Shown: positions 26,392 to 37,195, counted from the first letter of the stretch. The stretch: 64,000 nt of DNA from Vibrio crassostreae 9ZC13 (GCF_000272045.2 NZ_AJYZ02000019.1:1686704-1750703); one strand, 5' to 3'. Numbers and translations: made by a program. Notes: generated by a model from the letters alone, not told the origin.

Positions 26392-28722
26392 TTGTTTAAC
26401 ACTTGGTTCTTGATTTCATTTGCTGCGACAGTTGTGTCTGCCAGCTTCTGGCCTGTGATGCCACATTGGGTTTGGGCACCATTGATGCTGTTGTTACTGC
26501 TAGCACCAACAAAGTATAGCGTTTTCCGGAGTGCAAGAGGTCCAGTAACAGCATTGATACTAGTTATCTGCCTAGGGAATGCGATTGAAATACAAACGAG
26601 TCGATTATTCCAATCAGGGCAGAATACTACCATAAATGCGTCGGTTGTTAGCCTTTTTAGTGAAAATAGCCACGGTTTTGAAAGCGTAATAGTAGTCAGA
26701 TCAATTGGCGGCGAAAAATTAATCTTTCCTCAATTGATAAAATTGCGTTTGTTTACTCCTTTCAAGCTAACGCTTGGAGATGATGTCTATTTATCGGCCT
26801 CAATAAAGCCGATATGGGGCAAACTCAACGAAGCCGGCTTTGACCGAGAAAAGTACTTGTTTAGTGCTGGCGTGGTTGCCAATGCAACTTACAGAGCAGA
26901 TACCAAGTACCGAATTCATTCTAGCACCAACTTACGCGCCCAATGGTTTGAAGCCAGCCTTGAAAGGTTAAGTCTGCTGGCAAATCAAGATCTCATTATC
27001 GCTTTGAGTTTTGGATATCGAGACCTTATTCCGCCTCAGCGGTGGGATATGCTTAAAAGCAGTGGCCTGATTCACTTGATGGCTATTTCGGGGCTGCATA
27101 TTGGGATTGCCTTTGGTATCGGCTATCAGATTGGCAAGATATTAAGGTTACTTTCCCCTTCATTTCTTTGGTTACCTACAATATTCGGGCTCGGCTTGGC
27201 GTATTTCTATAGTTGGTTTGCTGGATTCACGCTGCCAACTTTGAGAGCTTTGGTGATGTGCGTTATCGCGAGTTATTTCTTGTGGCGTGGGCAAAATATC
27301 AGTTTGCTTCGGTATGTTACTTTAAGTGTGTGCGTGGTTCTGCTGATTTGGCCGTTTTCAGCTTTGTCGAGCAGTTTTTGGTTGTCCTTTGGTGCATTGG
27401 GCGCTGTTTTCTATATCGCCTGTAATACTCAGCGCTCAGCTTCAAGCTTTACATTTATCGACCACGCACTCCAACTTATTAAGCTTCAACTGATGCTGAC
27501 ATTCCTTATCGCGCCTTCCTCGATGTTGTTTTTCAAAGGAGTCAGTTTAGTCTCTGTTTTCTACAACTTGTTCCTTTTGCCTTGGGTATCGATGGTGACG
27601 ATCCCGCTGTTGTTTCTGGCAATGTTTCTAAGCTTAATATCGGAGTCAGTGTCTGGCGTGGTTGGTATAACAGCGCTAGACAATGATTTGGTCAGTCAGC
27701 TGTGGAAGTTAGTCGACTTATCGCTTGAGCCTCTCGTATTTAGTCTTCCTTTCTCTGAGCGATTTTGGATCCAAGTCGATAATCAGACGATTGCATTATC
27801 AGTATTCCTTATCTTGTTTTTGAGCTTTGTTAGTCGGTATTTCAAGCGAACATTATCGATATTGGTAACTGCAGTGTTTGTGCTGTGGTGGGAGTTCAGC
27901 AAACCCCAGCAAGACAAACTAACTATTGATATCTTGGATGTTGGGCATGGGTTGTCTTTGGTCTTGGAAAAGAACAATCAGATTGTTGTTTATGATCTTG
28001 GCAATGCGTGGCCAGGAGGCTCGGTTGTTGAGTCTTTGTTGATTCCTACTTTGAATCAGCGGGGGATTTATGAATTAGAAGGCGTGATTGTGAGTCATTT
28101 CGATTCTGACCATGCTGGTGGTTATCCGGCATTACTTGAGAACTATACGCCAAAGTGGATAAGAACCAGTCAGAACATTATTCAAGAACGCCAATCTATC
28201 ACTCAAGCCCCGTCTAATATTCAAACATGTACTATTGGAGAGGTTTGGAACTGGCAAGATGTTGTTTTTGAGGTGTTGTGGCCGCCTAAGCAAGTAAAGA
28301 GGGCGTATAACCCACATTCGTGTGTGGTCAAGATCTCAGATCATAGTGCTGATTTCTCAATGTTGCTCACTGGTGATATTGAACTGGTAAGTGAGTGGTT
28401 ACTTGCTCGTGAAGGAGAACAGCTAAGGAGTGATGTTATGTTGGTTCCGCATCATGGCAGCGATTCGTCATCGATTAAGTCGTTTATTGAGGCGGTTTCA
28501 CCTCAGCTAGCAATTGCTTCTTTGGCCAAAGGTAATCAGTGGGGAATGCCAAGCAAATCTGTGATTGAACGTTATCATGAAACGGGTAGTGCTTGGCTTG
28601 ATACCGGAGAAAGCGGACAAATAACCATCACAATCAGTCAGGAAGGTTGGAAATATCATACGATTAGAGAACAACAAGGCAGGCAGTGGTATAGGCAGAT
28701 GCTTCGTAAGGGAGTAGAATAG
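26392..28722 (+). CDS. comEC: DNA-uptake channel protein ComEC/Rec2
   Basis: A 776-residue inner-membrane protein that carries transforming single-stranded DNA into the cytoplasm. It has N-terminal helices and an OB-like part, then the competence domain (about 195-480, with LIHLMAISGLHIGIAFG). The C-terminal metallo-beta-lactamase-like domain has SHFDSDHAGG (about 568-577) and VPHHGSDSSS (about 685), which may degrade the second strand. Start is TTG at 26392 with TAGGAGG (26374-26380) upstream. It lies upstream of msbA as in many gammaproteobacteria. The metal ligands look intact. Confidence 0.93.
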   Translation: MFNTWFLISFAATVVSASFWPVMPHWVWAPLMLLLLLAPTKYSVFRSARGPVTALILVICLGNAIEIQTSRLFQSGQNTTINASVVSLFSENSHGFESVIVVRSIGGEKLIFPQLIKLRLFTPFKLTLGDDVYLSASIKPIWGKLNEAGFDREKYLFSAGVVANATYRADTKYRIHSSTNLRAQWFEASLERLSLLANQDLIIALSFGYRDLIPPQRWDMLKSSGLIHLMAISGLHIGIAFGIGYQIGKILRLLSPSFLWLPTIFGLGLAYFYSWFAGFTLPTLRALVMCVIASYFLWRGQNISLLRYVTLSVCVVLLIWPFSALSSSFWLSFGALGAVFYIACNTQRSASSFTFIDHALQLIKLQLMLTFLIAPSSMLFFKGVSLVSVFYNLFLLPWVSMVTIPLLFLAMFLSLISESVSGVVGITALDNDLVSQLWKLVDLSLEPLVFSLPFSERFWIQVDNQTIALSVFLILFLSFVSRYFKRTLSILVTAVFVLWWEFSKPQQDKLTIDILDVGHGLSLVLEKNNQIVVYDLGNAWPGGSVVESLLIPTLNQRGIYELEGVIVSHFDSDHAGGYPALLENYTPKWIRTSQNIIQERQSITQAPSNIQTCTIGEVWNWQDVVFEVLWPPKQVKRAYNPHSCVVKISDHSADFSMLLTGDIELVSEWLLAREGEQLRSDVMLVPHHGSDSSSIKSFIEAVSPQLAIASLAKGNQWGMPSKSVIERYHETGSAWLDTGESGQITITISQEGWKYHTIREQQGRQWYRQMLRKGVE

Positions 28723-28753
28723 ATAGATTATTGTGAGAAAATTAAGCGATTCT

Positions 28754-30502
28754 ATGTCAACACAAACAGATGAAACTACCTGGGTCACATTTAAAAGACT
28801 TTGGACTTATATTCGACTGTATAAGGCCGGCCTTGGTGTTGCGATTATTGCGCTTATTATAAATGCCGTTTCTGATACCTATATGATTTCTTTACTGAAG
28901 CCTCTGCTTGATGAAGGTTTTGGTAATGCTGAGTCAGACTTCCTACGTACACTTCCAATTATCATATTTGTTATGATGTTTGTGCGTGGCGTCAGTGGTT
29001 TTGTTTCAACCTATTGCCTCAGTTGGGTTTCTGGCAATGTGGTCATGGAAATTCGTCGTAAGATCTTTAGCCACTTTATGCACATGCCTGTTTCTTTCTT
29101 CGATAAAGAACAGACAGGCGCATTGCTATCTCGAATTACTTACGATTCAGAGCAAGTGTCTGCAGCAACCAGTAAGGCGTTAGTCAGTATTGTCCGTGAA
29201 GGTGCAAGTATTATTGGCTTGTTGACGCTGATGTTCTGGAATAGTTGGCAGTTATCTTTGGTGTTATTTGCTGTAGCGCCTTTGGTTGCGTGGGCGATCA
29301 GTATCGTATCGAAGCGATTCAGAAAGATCTCTAAGAACATGCAAACTAGCATGGGTCACGTTGCTTCTTCAGCTGAACAAATGCTGAAAGGGCATAAAGT
29401 GGTTCTAACTTACGGTGGTCAAGATCTAGAAAAACACCGCTTTGATAAAGTTAGTAACCAAATGCGCCAACAAAGCATGAAGTTAATCACTGCTCAAGCG
29501 GCCGCTAACCCGATTATTCAAATGATCGCATCAGTTGCGATTGTTGTTGTTCTATTCCTTGCTAGTGTCGATTCTATTAAAGCCGAGCTTACTGCTGGTA
29601 CGTTTACCGTTGTGTTCTCTGCAATGTTTGGTCTATTACGTCCGCTAAAGGCGTTAACTAACGTAACGTCTGAATTCCAACGTGGTATGGCTGCGAGTAC
29701 GACTCTATTTGGCTTGATGGATCTAGATACCGAGCAAAACAAAGGGACGTTGAAACCTGAAACTGTAATGGGTGAAGTGGCTGTTAAAGATGTCACGTTT
29801 ACTTATGACGGTGCAGAGAAACCAGCACTTGATAAGATCAGCTTCAATATACCGAAAGGTAAAACGGTTGCGCTTGTTGGGCGATCTGGCTCGGGTAAGA
29901 GTACCATTGCTAACCTATTCACTCGTTTTTATGACGTAGACTCTGGTTCAATTGAGCTTGATGGCCACGACATTCGTGATTACGAATTGAGAAATCTGCG
30001 TGAGCACTTTGCGCTCGTTTCTCAAAATGTACATCTGTTTAACGATACGGTGGCTAACAACATCGCTTACGCAGCAGAAGAACAGTATTCACGTGAACAG
30101 ATCGAATACGCGGCTAAGCTTGCTCATGCAAGTGAGTTTATCGAAGGCATGGAAAATGGCATCGATACCGTTGTTGGTGAAAATGGCGCAAGCCTTTCTG
30201 GTGGTCAAAGACAACGTATTGCGATTGCACGTGCTTTATTAAGAGATGCGCCTGTGCTGATTCTTGATGAGGCGACGTCTGCACTGGATACTGAGTCAGA
30301 GAGAGCGATTCAATCTGCACTAGAAGAACTGCAGAAAGACAAAACAGTATTAGTTATCGCACACAGACTCTCTACCATCGAGCAAGCTGATGAGATTCTA
30401 GTGGTTGATGATGGTCATATTGTAGAAAGGGGCGCACATGCTGAGCTAATCGCGCATGATGGTGCTTATGCACAATTACACCGAATTCAGTTCAGCGGAT
30501 AA
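28754..30502 (+). CDS. msbA: Lipid A export flippase MsbA
   Basis: A 582-residue half-size ABC exporter from this ATG (an upstream in-frame GTG at 28733 is less likely). The N-terminal six-helix domain ends near 320. The nucleotide-binding domain has Walker [10 protein letters not shown], signature [16 protein letters not shown], Walker [12 protein letters not shown] and switch HRLSTIE. It flips lipid A-core across the inner membrane. [17 protein letters not shown] aligns with the start of V. cholerae MsbA. It is followed by lpxK after 14 nt. Confidence 0.95.
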   Translation: MSTQTDETTWVTFKRLWTYIRLYKAGLGVAIIALIINAVSDTYMISLLKPLLDEGFGNAESDFLRTLPIIIFVMMFVRGVSGFVSTYCLSWVSGNVVMEIRRKIFSHFMHMPVSFFDKEQTGALLSRITYDSEQVSAATSKALVSIVREGASIIGLLTLMFWNSWQLSLVLFAVAPLVAWAISIVSKRFRKISKNMQTSMGHVASSAEQMLKGHKVVLTYGGQDLEKHRFDKVSNQMRQQSMKLITAQAAANPIIQMIASVAIVVVLFLASVDSIKAELTAGTFTVVFSAMFGLLRPLKALTNVTSEFQRGMAASTTLFGLMDLDTEQNKGTLKPETVMGEVAVKDVTFTYDGAEKPALDKISFNIPKGKTVALVGRSGSGKSTIANLFTRFYDVDSGSIELDGHDIRDYELRNLREHFALVSQNVHLFNDTVANNIAYAAEEQYSREQIEYAAKLAHASEFIEGMENGIDTVVGENGASLSGGQRQRIAIARALLRDAPVLILDEATSALDTESERAIQSALEELQKDKTVLVIAHRLSTIEQADEILVVDDGHIVERGAHAELIAHDGAYAQLHRIQFSG

Positions 30503-30516
30503 GATTAGGCCTTGTT

Positions 30517-31524
30517 GTGATCGAAAAGATTTGGTTTAACAATCATCCGTTAAAATACCTTCTTTGGCCGCTACTGTGGCCATTGAGTCTGCTTTTCAAA
30601 ATGATCAGCGGTCAAAGACGTGACGCCTACCTATCCGGTAAAAAAGAGACCTACCGCCCGCCCTTACCAGTAATTGTTGTTGGTAATATTACCGCTGGTG
30701 GCAATGGTAAAACACCGGTTGTGATTTGGTTAGTGGAGGTGCTTCAAGCTAACGGCTTTAAGCCTGGAGTGGTTTCTCGAGGTTATGGGGCAAAAGCGCC
30801 AAGCTACCCGTTAGTGTTGGATGAAAACACGCCTGCTGAACACTCTGGCGATGAACCTCGTTTAATTCGAAAGCGAACTGGTGCGCCTGTCGCAGTCGAT
30901 CCTGTGCGCGCAAACGCGGTAAAGGCTTTGTTTAGCGAAGGGGTTGATGTCATCATCACGGATGATGGCCTTCAGCATTATGCACTTGAACGTGATATTG
31001 AATTTGCGGTTATCGACGGTGCTAGACGCTTTGGTAGCGAATGCCTAATTCCTTTAGGCCCGTTAAGAGAGCCTATATCTCGTTTAGATGACGTAGACTT
31101 TTTGGTTAACAATGGCGGTAAAGTGCAAGGACGAGAGTTCTCTATGTCTTTGCTACCAAGCCAAGCCGTTAACCTAAAGACCGGTCAGAAAATATCGGTA
31201 GCAGAACTACAGAAGTTGGTGGCTTTTGCTGGTATTGGCCACCCACCACGCTTTTTTAAAACATTGGAAGATCTTGATGGTGATGTTGTTTTCACACAGG
31301 GCTTCGCCGACCATCAAGATTTTGATAAAGATGAACTTCATGCCTTAGCTAAGAAAGGTATGAATCTGATTATGACAGAAAAAGACGCTGTAAAATGCGA
31401 AGAATATGCTCAAGATAACTGGTGGTATCTTCCAGTTTCTGCGCAGTTTGATGAAGATTCGCAACAGCAAATTTTAAAAAGAATAAAAGAGGTTATGGAA
31501 TACTATGGATCACCGTCTGCTTGA
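30517..31524 (+). CDS. lpxK: Tetraacyldisaccharide 4'-kinase LpxK
   Basis: A 335-residue membrane-associated kinase that adds the 4'-phosphate to the lipid A disaccharide. There is an N-terminal hydrophobic anchor ([13 protein letters not shown]). The Walker A-like loop is [13 protein letters not shown] (about residue 56), followed by SRGYGAK and DDGLQHY with the catalytic region. The start is GTG at 30517. The last 20 bases overlap the start of the Trm112-family gene, as part of a tight msbA-lpxK-ycaR-kdsB operon. Confidence 0.95.
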   Translation: MIEKIWFNNHPLKYLLWPLLWPLSLLFKMISGQRRDAYLSGKKETYRPPLPVIVVGNITAGGNGKTPVVIWLVEVLQANGFKPGVVSRGYGAKAPSYPLVLDENTPAEHSGDEPRLIRKRTGAPVAVDPVRANAVKALFSEGVDVIITDDGLQHYALERDIEFAVIDGARRFGSECLIPLGPLREPISRLDDVDFLVNNGGKVQGREFSMSLLPSQAVNLKTGQKISVAELQKLVAFAGIGHPPRFFKTLEDLDGDVVFTQGFADHQDFDKDELHALAKKGMNLIMTEKDAVKCEEYAQDNWWYLPVSAQFDEDSQQQILKRIKEVMEYYGSPSA

Positions 31525-31684
31525 GATCGTTGCTTGCCCTGTATGTAAAGGTAAACTAACTTTTGACAAGGATAAGCAAGAGCTTGTTTGTAAAATTGAT
31601 CGCCTTGCTTACCCAATTAAAGAGGGTATTCCTGTTCTTTTAGAACCTGAAGCTCGCACCGTTTCAATGGATGAGGGTAAGTAA
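31505..31684 (+). CDS. ycaR: Trm112-family small zinc-binding protein YcaR
   Basis: A 59-residue protein that begins [18 protein letters not shown] and ends [11 protein letters not shown]. It has CPVC at 11-14 and one further cysteine at 29, with [14 protein letters not shown] typical of the Trm112/YcaR family. The start lies inside the end of lpxK (20-nt overlap) and the stop TAA overlaps the ATG of kdsB by one base, so all three are translationally coupled. Trm112 proteins elsewhere act as methyltransferase partners; the bacterial role is not settled. Confidence 0.92.
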   Translation: MDHRLLEIVACPVCKGKLTFDKDKQELVCKIDRLAYPIKEGIPVLLEPEARTVSMDEGK

Positions 31685-32430
31685 TGTCTTATACGGTTGT
31701 TATACCTGCGAGATACCAATCGAGCCGTTTACCTGGGAAGCCGCTTGCTGACATTGGTGGAAAGCCGATGATTCAATGGGTATACGAACAGTCAATGAAA
31801 GCGGGTGCCGATACCGTTATTATCGCTACCGACGACGCTCGAGTTGAAAAAGCGGCTAAAGCATTTGGCGCGACCGTTTGTATGACATCACCGAATCATG
31901 AGTCAGGTACTGAACGCCTAGCTGAAGTGATTGAAGTTATGAAGATTCCTGATGATCATATTATCGTGAATGTTCAAGGTGATGAGCCACTTATCCCACC
32001 AGCGATCATTAATCAGGTTGCGAACAATCTTGCGAACAGTACAGCTCCGATGGCAACACTCGGTGTGGAAATTACTCATGTTGATGAAGTGTTTAACCCT
32101 AACGCCGTAAAAGTTGTGACGGACAAAGATGGGTATGCCCTGTACTTTAGCCGAGCTACTATTCCTTGGGATCGCGATGCTTACGCGAACAACGGTACAG
32201 CAGCGGAATCTCCACTGCTTCGTCACATTGGCATCTACGCTTACCGTGCGGGTTTTATCAATACCTATATCAATTGGGAACCAAGTACTCTTGAGCGTAT
32301 TGAGTGCCTAGAGCAGTTACGTGTACTTTGGTATGGTGAAAAAATTCATGTGGCAGTTGCAGAAGAGGCGCCAGCTGCTGGTGTTGATACGCCTGAAGAT
32401 CTAGAAGCGGTTCGAGCTATTATTGGCTAA
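31684..32430 (+). CDS. kdsB: CMP-KDO synthetase KdsB
   Basis: A 248-residue cytidylyltransferase that activates KDO for attachment to lipid A. The N-terminal [15 protein letters not shown], then [10 protein letters not shown] and HIGIYAYR are diagnostic. Last gene of the comEC-msbA-lpxK-ycaR-kdsB block. A modest terminator follows. Confidence 0.96.
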   Translation: MSYTVVIPARYQSSRLPGKPLADIGGKPMIQWVYEQSMKAGADTVIIATDDARVEKAAKAFGATVCMTSPNHESGTERLAEVIEVMKIPDDHIIVNVQGDEPLIPPAIINQVANNLANSTAPMATLGVEITHVDEVFNPNAVKVVTDKDGYALYFSRATIPWDRDAYANNGTAAESPLLRHIGIYAYRAGFINTYINWEPSTLERIECLEQLRVLWYGEKIHVAVAEEAPAAGVDTPEDLEAVRAIIG

Positions 32431-32461
32431 GCTTCTTTGAGCTGTTTACAGAACACCGCTG

Positions 32462-32487
32462 AGCCTTGCTTATTGTGAGGCTTTTTT
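32462..32487 (+). terminator. Probable terminator after kdsB
   Basis: AGCCTTGC (32462-32469) pairs with GTGAGGCT (32475-32482), with two G-T wobbles and loop TTATT, then T6. Confidence 0.65.
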
Positions 32488-32709
32488 ATGTCTATAGAAA
32501 ATTGCGAACGTCTCTTATGGATCTAAGCTCGCGTATTGACCTAAGCAAACGGATATTGGGCTGGTTGCATTGGTTTATGCATCATCAACTCGGAATTATC
32601 TGAGATTTACCTCGCTCGACTTCCAATTTTTCTCTATAATATGCCGCCTATAAAGTAGTGGCGAATCGCTAGTACAGAATAAAACTTACGACAAAACGTG
32701 GAGTAAAAG

Positions 32710-33390
32710 ATGCCTTCTCAAAGCCCAGTGATTACGGTTGATGGACCAAGTGGTGCAGGTAAAGGTACCCTGTGTATGTTGCTAGCAGATAAGCTAGGCT
32801 TTCATCTTCTAGACTCAGGCGCGATCTATCGCGTATTGGCTTTAGCGGCAATTCACCATGGTGTGGATACTGAATCAGAAGATGCTTTAGTACCGCTTGC
32901 GACACACTTAGACGTGCAGTTTATTGCTGAAGGCGACTTAGTTAAGGTTATCCTAGAAGGTGAAGATGTGTCTGGTGAACTTCGCAAAGAAGAAACCGGC
33001 ATGGCAGCTTCAAAAGTGGCCGCTTTACCTCGCGTTCGTGAAGCACTGCTTCGTCGTCAACGCGCATTCAGCGCGGCACCTGGTTTGGTTGCTGATGGCC
33101 GTGACATGGGAACGGTTGTGTTCCCTGAAGCTGAAGCGAAAATATTTTTAGATGCAAGTGCTGAAGAGCGTGCGAGTCGCCGCCTTAAACAGTTGCAACA
33201 GAAGGGGTTAGATGTTAAATTTGACGACCTTTTGAGCGAGATCCAAGAGCGAGACGACCGAGATCGTAATCGCCCAGTGGCGCCACTTCGCCCTGCAGAG
33301 GATGCTCTAGTGCTTGATTCCACCTCAATGAATATTGAGCAGGTAGTAGAAAAAGCACTACACTATATTGAATCGAAACTGGCTGGGTAA
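32710..33390 (+). CDS. cmk: Cytidylate kinase
   Basis: A 226-residue nucleoside monophosphate kinase that converts CMP/dCMP to the diphosphates. The P-loop is GPSGAGKGT at about 12-20. [13 protein letters not shown] and the LID region [13 protein letters not shown] are typical of Cmk. It precedes rpsA as in E. coli, with a 106-nt leader between. AAAACTT... and a weak GGAG site (GTGGAG) precede the ATG. Confidence 0.95.
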   Translation: MPSQSPVITVDGPSGAGKGTLCMLLADKLGFHLLDSGAIYRVLALAAIHHGVDTESEDALVPLATHLDVQFIAEGDLVKVILEGEDVSGELRKEETGMAASKVAALPRVREALLRRQRAFSAAPGLVADGRDMGTVVFPEAEAKIFLDASAEERASRRLKQLQQKGLDVKFDDLLSEIQERDDRDRNRPVAPLRPAEDALVLDSTSMNIEQVVEKALHYIESKLAG

Positions 33391-33496
33391 TTTCGCCGAG
33401 CTAGTACGAACGTTGGTCGCAAGGATGATGACCGGCGAATTTATCAACCCCATGCGGTAGGATACCCATGGACGTTTAATTATTGAAGATTAAATA
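33391..33496 (+). promoter_or_regulatory. rpsA leader with GGA-loop hairpins (S1 autoregulation type)
   Basis: The cmk-rpsA gap folds into two clear hairpins. The first has outer arms TTCGCC (33392-33397) / GGCGAA (33434-33439) and inner GGTC (33415) / GACC (33430), with AAGGA in the loop. The second is CATGCGGTA / TACCCATG (33451-33470) with GGA in the loop. The start codon itself has only a weak GAAG site. GGA-loop hairpins replacing a strong Shine-Dalgarno are the known design by which S1 both drives and represses its own translation in gammaproteobacteria. Confidence 0.65.
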
Positions 33497-35167
33497 ATGA
33501 CTGAATCTTTTGCTCAACTCTTTGAAGAGTTTCTATCTGAAACTGAATTCCAACAAGGCAGCATCGTTAAAGGTACTGTAGTAGCTATCGAGAACGGTTT
33601 CGTTCTTGTAGATGCTGGTCTTAAGTCTGAATCTGCTATCCCTGCTGAACAATTCAAGAACGCTGCTGGCGAACTTGAAGTTGAAGTTGGTGCTGAAGTA
33701 GACGTAGCTCTAGACGCTGTTGAAGATGGTTTCGGTGAAACTCAACTTTCTCGTGAGAAAGCTAAGCGTCACGAAGCTTGGATCGTACTTGAGAAAGCTT
33801 GTGAAGAAGCTGAAACTGTTGTTGGTATCATCAACGGTAAAGTTAAAGGCGGTTTCACTGTTGAACTTAACGGTATCCGTGCTTTCCTTCCAGGTTCTCT
33901 AGTAGACGTACGTCCTATCCGTGACACTGCTCACCTAGAAAACAAAGAGCTAGAGTTCAAAGTAATCAAGCTAGACCAGAAGCGTAACAACGTTGTTGTT
34001 TCTCGTCGTGCTGTTATCGAATCTGAAAACAGTGTTGAGCGTGACGAACTTCTTGAAACTCTACAAGAAGGTACTGAAGTTAAAGGTATCGTTAAGAACC
34101 TTACTGACTACGGTGCATTCGTTGACCTTGGCGGTGTTGACGGTCTTCTACATATCACAGATATGGCTTGGAAGCGCGTTAAGCACCCATCAGAGATCGT
34201 TAACGTTGGTGACGAAATCCTAGTTAAAGTTCTTAAGTTCGATCGTGAGCGCACTCGTGTTTCACTAGGTCTTAAGCAACTAGGCGAAGATCCATGGGTA
34301 GCAATCGCTAAGCGTTACCCAGAAGGTCACAAGCTTTCTGGTCGTGTTACAAACCTAACTGACTACGGCTGCTTCGTTGAAATCGAAGAAGGCGTTGAAG
34401 GTCTAGTACACGTTTCTGAAATGGATTGGACTAACAAGAACATCCACCCTTCTAAAGTTGTTAATGTTGGCGACGAAGTTGAGGTTATGGTTCTTGATAT
34501 CGACGAAGAACGTCGTCGTATCTCTCTAGGTCTGAAACAGTGTAAAGCTAACCCATGGCAGTCATTTGCAGAAATGCAAGCTAAGGGCGACAAAGTTACT
34601 GGTAAGATCAAGTCTATCACTGACTTTGGTATCTTCATCGGTCTAGAAGGCGGTATCGACGGTCTTGTACACCTATCTGACATTTCTTGGAACGCTGCCG
34701 GCGAAGAAGCTGTACGTGAATACAAGAAAGGCGACGAAATCTCTGCTGTTGTTCTAGCAGTAGATGCAGAGCGTGAGCGTATTTCTCTTGGCGTTAAGCA
34801 AATGGAAAACGACCCGTTCAACGCATACGTTGCTGACAACAAGAAAGGTGTTCTTGTAAACGGTACTGTTACTGCAGTTGACGCGAAAGGCGCTACTATC
34901 GAGCTAATCGAAGGCGTTGAAGGTTACATCCGCGCTTCTGAAGTTTCTCGCGACCGTATCGAAGATGCATCTCTAATCCTAAGCGTTGGCGACAGCGTTG
35001 AAGCGAAGTTCACTGGTGTAGACCGTAAGAACCGCGTAATCAACCTATCTATCAAAGCTAAAGATGAAGCTGATGAGCAAGAAGCAATGGCTTCACTGAA
35101 CAAGTCTGAAGAAGGCGCGTTCGGTAACGCAATGGCAGACGCATTCAAAGCTGCTAAAGGCGAATAA
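33497..35167 (+). CDS. rpsA: 30S ribosomal protein S1
   Basis: A 556-residue ribosomal protein that brings mRNA to the 30S subunit. Six S1 RNA-binding repeats can be seen; repeats 3-6 begin with GxVxxxxDYG/FGxF-like blocks ([59 protein letters not shown]). Codon use is strongly biased, as for highly expressed genes. It lies between cmk and ihfB. The terminator at 35207-35233 follows. Confidence 0.98.
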   Translation: MTESFAQLFEEFLSETEFQQGSIVKGTVVAIENGFVLVDAGLKSESAIPAEQFKNAAGELEVEVGAEVDVALDAVEDGFGETQLSREKAKRHEAWIVLEKACEEAETVVGIINGKVKGGFTVELNGIRAFLPGSLVDVRPIRDTAHLENKELEFKVIKLDQKRNNVVVSRRAVIESENSVERDELLETLQEGTEVKGIVKNLTDYGAFVDLGGVDGLLHITDMAWKRVKHPSEIVNVGDEILVKVLKFDRERTRVSLGLKQLGEDPWVAIAKRYPEGHKLSGRVTNLTDYGCFVEIEEGVEGLVHVSEMDWTNKNIHPSKVVNVGDEVEVMVLDIDEERRRISLGLKQCKANPWQSFAEMQAKGDKVTGKIKSITDFGIFIGLEGGIDGLVHLSDISWNAAGEEAVREYKKGDEISAVVLAVDAERERISLGVKQMENDPFNAYVADNKKGVLVNGTVTAVDAKGATIELIEGVEGYIRASEVSRDRIEDASLILSVGDSVEAKFTGVDRKNRVINLSIKAKDEADEQEAMASLNKSEEGAFGNAMADAFKAAKGE

Positions 35168-35206
35168 TAGCTTCTCATTAAGAGAATTATAGCTATCTAG
35201 CCAAGA

Positions 35207-35233
35207 AAGGAGCCGTAAGGCTCCTTTTTTTTT
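35207..35233 (+). terminator. Intrinsic terminator of rpsA
   Basis: AAGGAGCC / GGCTCCTT stem with a GTAA loop (35215-35218) and a long T run. Confidence 0.9.
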
Positions 35234-35288
35234 GCTTATTTTTCCGATAGGTCTATAATTTCTAAAAAGAAAACCAACGAGGGTAACT

Positions 35289-35573
35289 ATGACTAAGTCT
35301 GAATTGATTGAAAGACTGTGCGCTGAGCAAACGCATCTTTCTGCAAAAGAAATTGAAGACGCTGTAAAAGACATTTTAGAGCATATGGCTTCAACACTAG
35401 AAAGTGGTGATCGAATCGAAATTCGCGGTTTTGGCAGTTTCTCTCTGCATTATCGTGAGCCTCGTGTTGGACGTAACCCAAAGACTGGTGACAAGGTTGA
35501 GTTAGAAGGTAAATACGTTCCTCACTTCAAACCAGGTAAAGAGTTGCGTGAACGAGTAAACTCAGGAATGTAG
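35289..35573 (+). CDS. ihfB: Integration host factor beta subunit
   Basis: A 94-residue DNA-bending protein of the HU/IHF family; it pairs with IhfA. The arm region [23 protein letters not shown], with the intercalating proline in RNPKTG, and the beta-type ending KELRERVN identify the beta subunit. It has its own upstream promoter region after the rpsA terminator and its own terminator. Confidence 0.96.
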   Translation: MTKSELIERLCAEQTHLSAKEIEDAVKDILEHMASTLESGDRIEIRGFGSFSLHYREPRVGRNPKTGDKVELEGKYVPHFKPGKELRERVNSGM

Positions 35574-35592
35574 CCTACTTATCGGAATTAAG

Positions 35593-35626
35593 AAAAGCGG
35601 CATACTATAATGTATGCCGCTTTTTT
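35593..35626 (+). terminator. Intrinsic terminator of ihfB
   Basis: GCGGCATAC / GTATGCCGC stem, 6-7 base loop, then T6. Confidence 0.88.
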
Positions 35627-35702
35627 ATGACCATAATATGGTGGTCTGATTAGTAATTTTCCTGCATAATCGTACAGCTAACCAACCAATGAGTGATGAA
35701 CT

Positions 35703-35975
35703 ATGAAAATTATAAAAATAGTCGCCGTTATCGCACTTTTCCTAATTGCACTGGCTTTAGGCTCTCAAAACCAAGCAACTGTGAATTTCAACTATCTGCT
35801 AGCGCAAGGTGACTTCCACCTATCAAGTTTATTAGGTGTTGTATTCGTTTCAGGCTTCGCCCTTGCTTGGTTAGTCTTTGGTAATATGCACATGCGGTCT
35901 CAGCTAAAAATTCATCGCTTGAAGAAGCAACTCAATAAGCAATCAAAGCAGGTCGCTGCTGATACTAAAGCTTAA
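35703..35975 (+). CDS. lapA: LPS assembly regulator LapA
   Basis: A 90-residue inner-membrane protein with two hydrophobic segments (about 4-22 and 43-63) and a basic helical tail. It matches LapA/YciS. With LapB it controls LPS production through the LpxC protease FtsH. It is followed 12 nt later by lapB, as in E. coli. Confidence 0.9.
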   Translation: MKIIKIVAVIALFLIALALGSQNQATVNFNYLLAQGDFHLSSLLGVVFVSGFALAWLVFGNMHMRSQLKIHRLKKQLNKQSKQVAADTKA

Positions 35976-35987
35976 AGGCTATATTTG

Positions 35988-37163
35988 ATGTTAGAGTTAC
36001 TGTTCTTACTTTTGCCCATCGCAGCCGCTTATGGCTGGTATATGGGTAATCGTAATGCTCAGCAAGAAAAACAAAAGCAATCACACCAGATCTCCCGTCA
36101 ATACGTGACGGGTTTGAACCTATTACTGTCAGACCAATCTGACAAAGCGGTTGATCACTTCATTGAGCTGCTTCAAGTAGACAATGAAACCATCGATACT
36201 CACTTGGCTTTGGGCAACTTGTTCCGCTCAAGAGGCGAAGTCGACCGCGCTATTCGTATTCACCAAAATCTCATCTCTCGTTCGGGGCTTACCCTCGATC
36301 AGAAAAATCTCGCACTGCAACAATTAGCTAAAGACTACATGGTCTCTGGCTTCCTTGATCGCGCTGAAAAAATCTTTGAACAACTTGTAGAAGAACCTGA
36401 CCATAAAGAGGGCGCTTTACAGCAGTTGGTGGCTATTTATCAGCAGACCCGTGAGTGGAACAAGGCTATCCATTACGGAAATATCTTAGTTAAGCTCGGC
36501 AAGAAAAAAATGAAGATGCGTGCGACCGTTGCGCATTTCTGGTGTGAACTTGCAATGCAAGAACAAGCCGATGGTAATCGTTCTAAAGCGCTCCAGCATT
36601 TTAAGAAGGCGCTTTCTGAAGACCCTAAATGTGTTCGTGCAAGTATCGCGCTAGGGAAGTTCCACTTAGCGAACGAAGATTACCAAAAGACAATTGATTG
36701 TCTTGAGTCGGTACTAGAACAAGATATCGATTTTATCAGTGAGGTGTTACCAACCCTTGCTGAGTGTTACCACAAGCTTGGACAAGAAGCTCAATTGGTC
36801 GAGTTCCTCAAAGCGTGTATTCAGAAGAAAGCAGGTGTATCTGCTGAACTGATGCTGGCGCAATTGGTTGCTCACCATGAAGATGTAGGCTCTGCTCAAG
36901 AGTTACTGACAAAGCAGCTTGTTAAAAATCCAACCATGAAAGGTTTTTATCGATTAATCGATTACCACCTAGCGGAAGCAGAAGAAGGCCGAGCAAAAGA
37001 CAGCTTAACCACACTTCAATCTATGGTTGGTGAACAGCTTAAGGTTAAGCCTCATTACCGTTGTCGTCAGTGTGGTTTCTCGACACACTCTTTGTATTGG
37101 CACTGCCCTTCATGTAAAGGGTGGGGGACGATCAAGCCTATTCGTGGGCTTGATGGTGAATAG
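35988..37163 (+). CDS. lapB: LPS assembly protein LapB (YciM)
   Basis: A 391-residue inner-membrane TPR protein. The N-terminal anchor LELLFLLLPIAAAYGWYMG is nearly identical to E. coli. Several TPR units follow (about 35-330). A C-terminal rubredoxin-type metal site with CRQCGF and CPSC (about 355-375) ends at IKPIRGLDG. LapB promotes FtsH degradation of LpxC and thus limits LPS synthesis. I chose the ATG at 35988 rather than the TTG at 35985 by alignment. Confidence 0.95.
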   Translation: MLELLFLLLPIAAAYGWYMGNRNAQQEKQKQSHQISRQYVTGLNLLLSDQSDKAVDHFIELLQVDNETIDTHLALGNLFRSRGEVDRAIRIHQNLISRSGLTLDQKNLALQQLAKDYMVSGFLDRAEKIFEQLVEEPDHKEGALQQLVAIYQQTREWNKAIHYGNILVKLGKKKMKMRATVAHFWCELAMQEQADGNRSKALQHFKKALSEDPKCVRASIALGKFHLANEDYQKTIDCLESVLEQDIDFISEVLPTLAECYHKLGQEAQLVEFLKACIQKKAGVSAELMLAQLVAHHEDVGSAQELLTKQLVKNPTMKGFYRLIDYHLAEAEEGRAKDSLTTLQSMVGEQLKVKPHYRCRQCGFSTHSLYWHCPSCKGWGTIKPIRGLDGE

Positions 37164-37195
37164 ATTTGTGGTCACTTTAAGACCAAATTATTAAT

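Noticed and set aside
28733..28753. Seven-residue extension of MsbA from GTG at 28733
   Set aside because: The alignment with V. cholerae MsbA begins at the ATG at 28754.
34363..34842. 159-residue minus-strand frame inside rpsA
   Set aside because: It is fully antisense to rpsA and arises from the gene's extreme codon bias; Ser/Arg-rich, with no plausible function.
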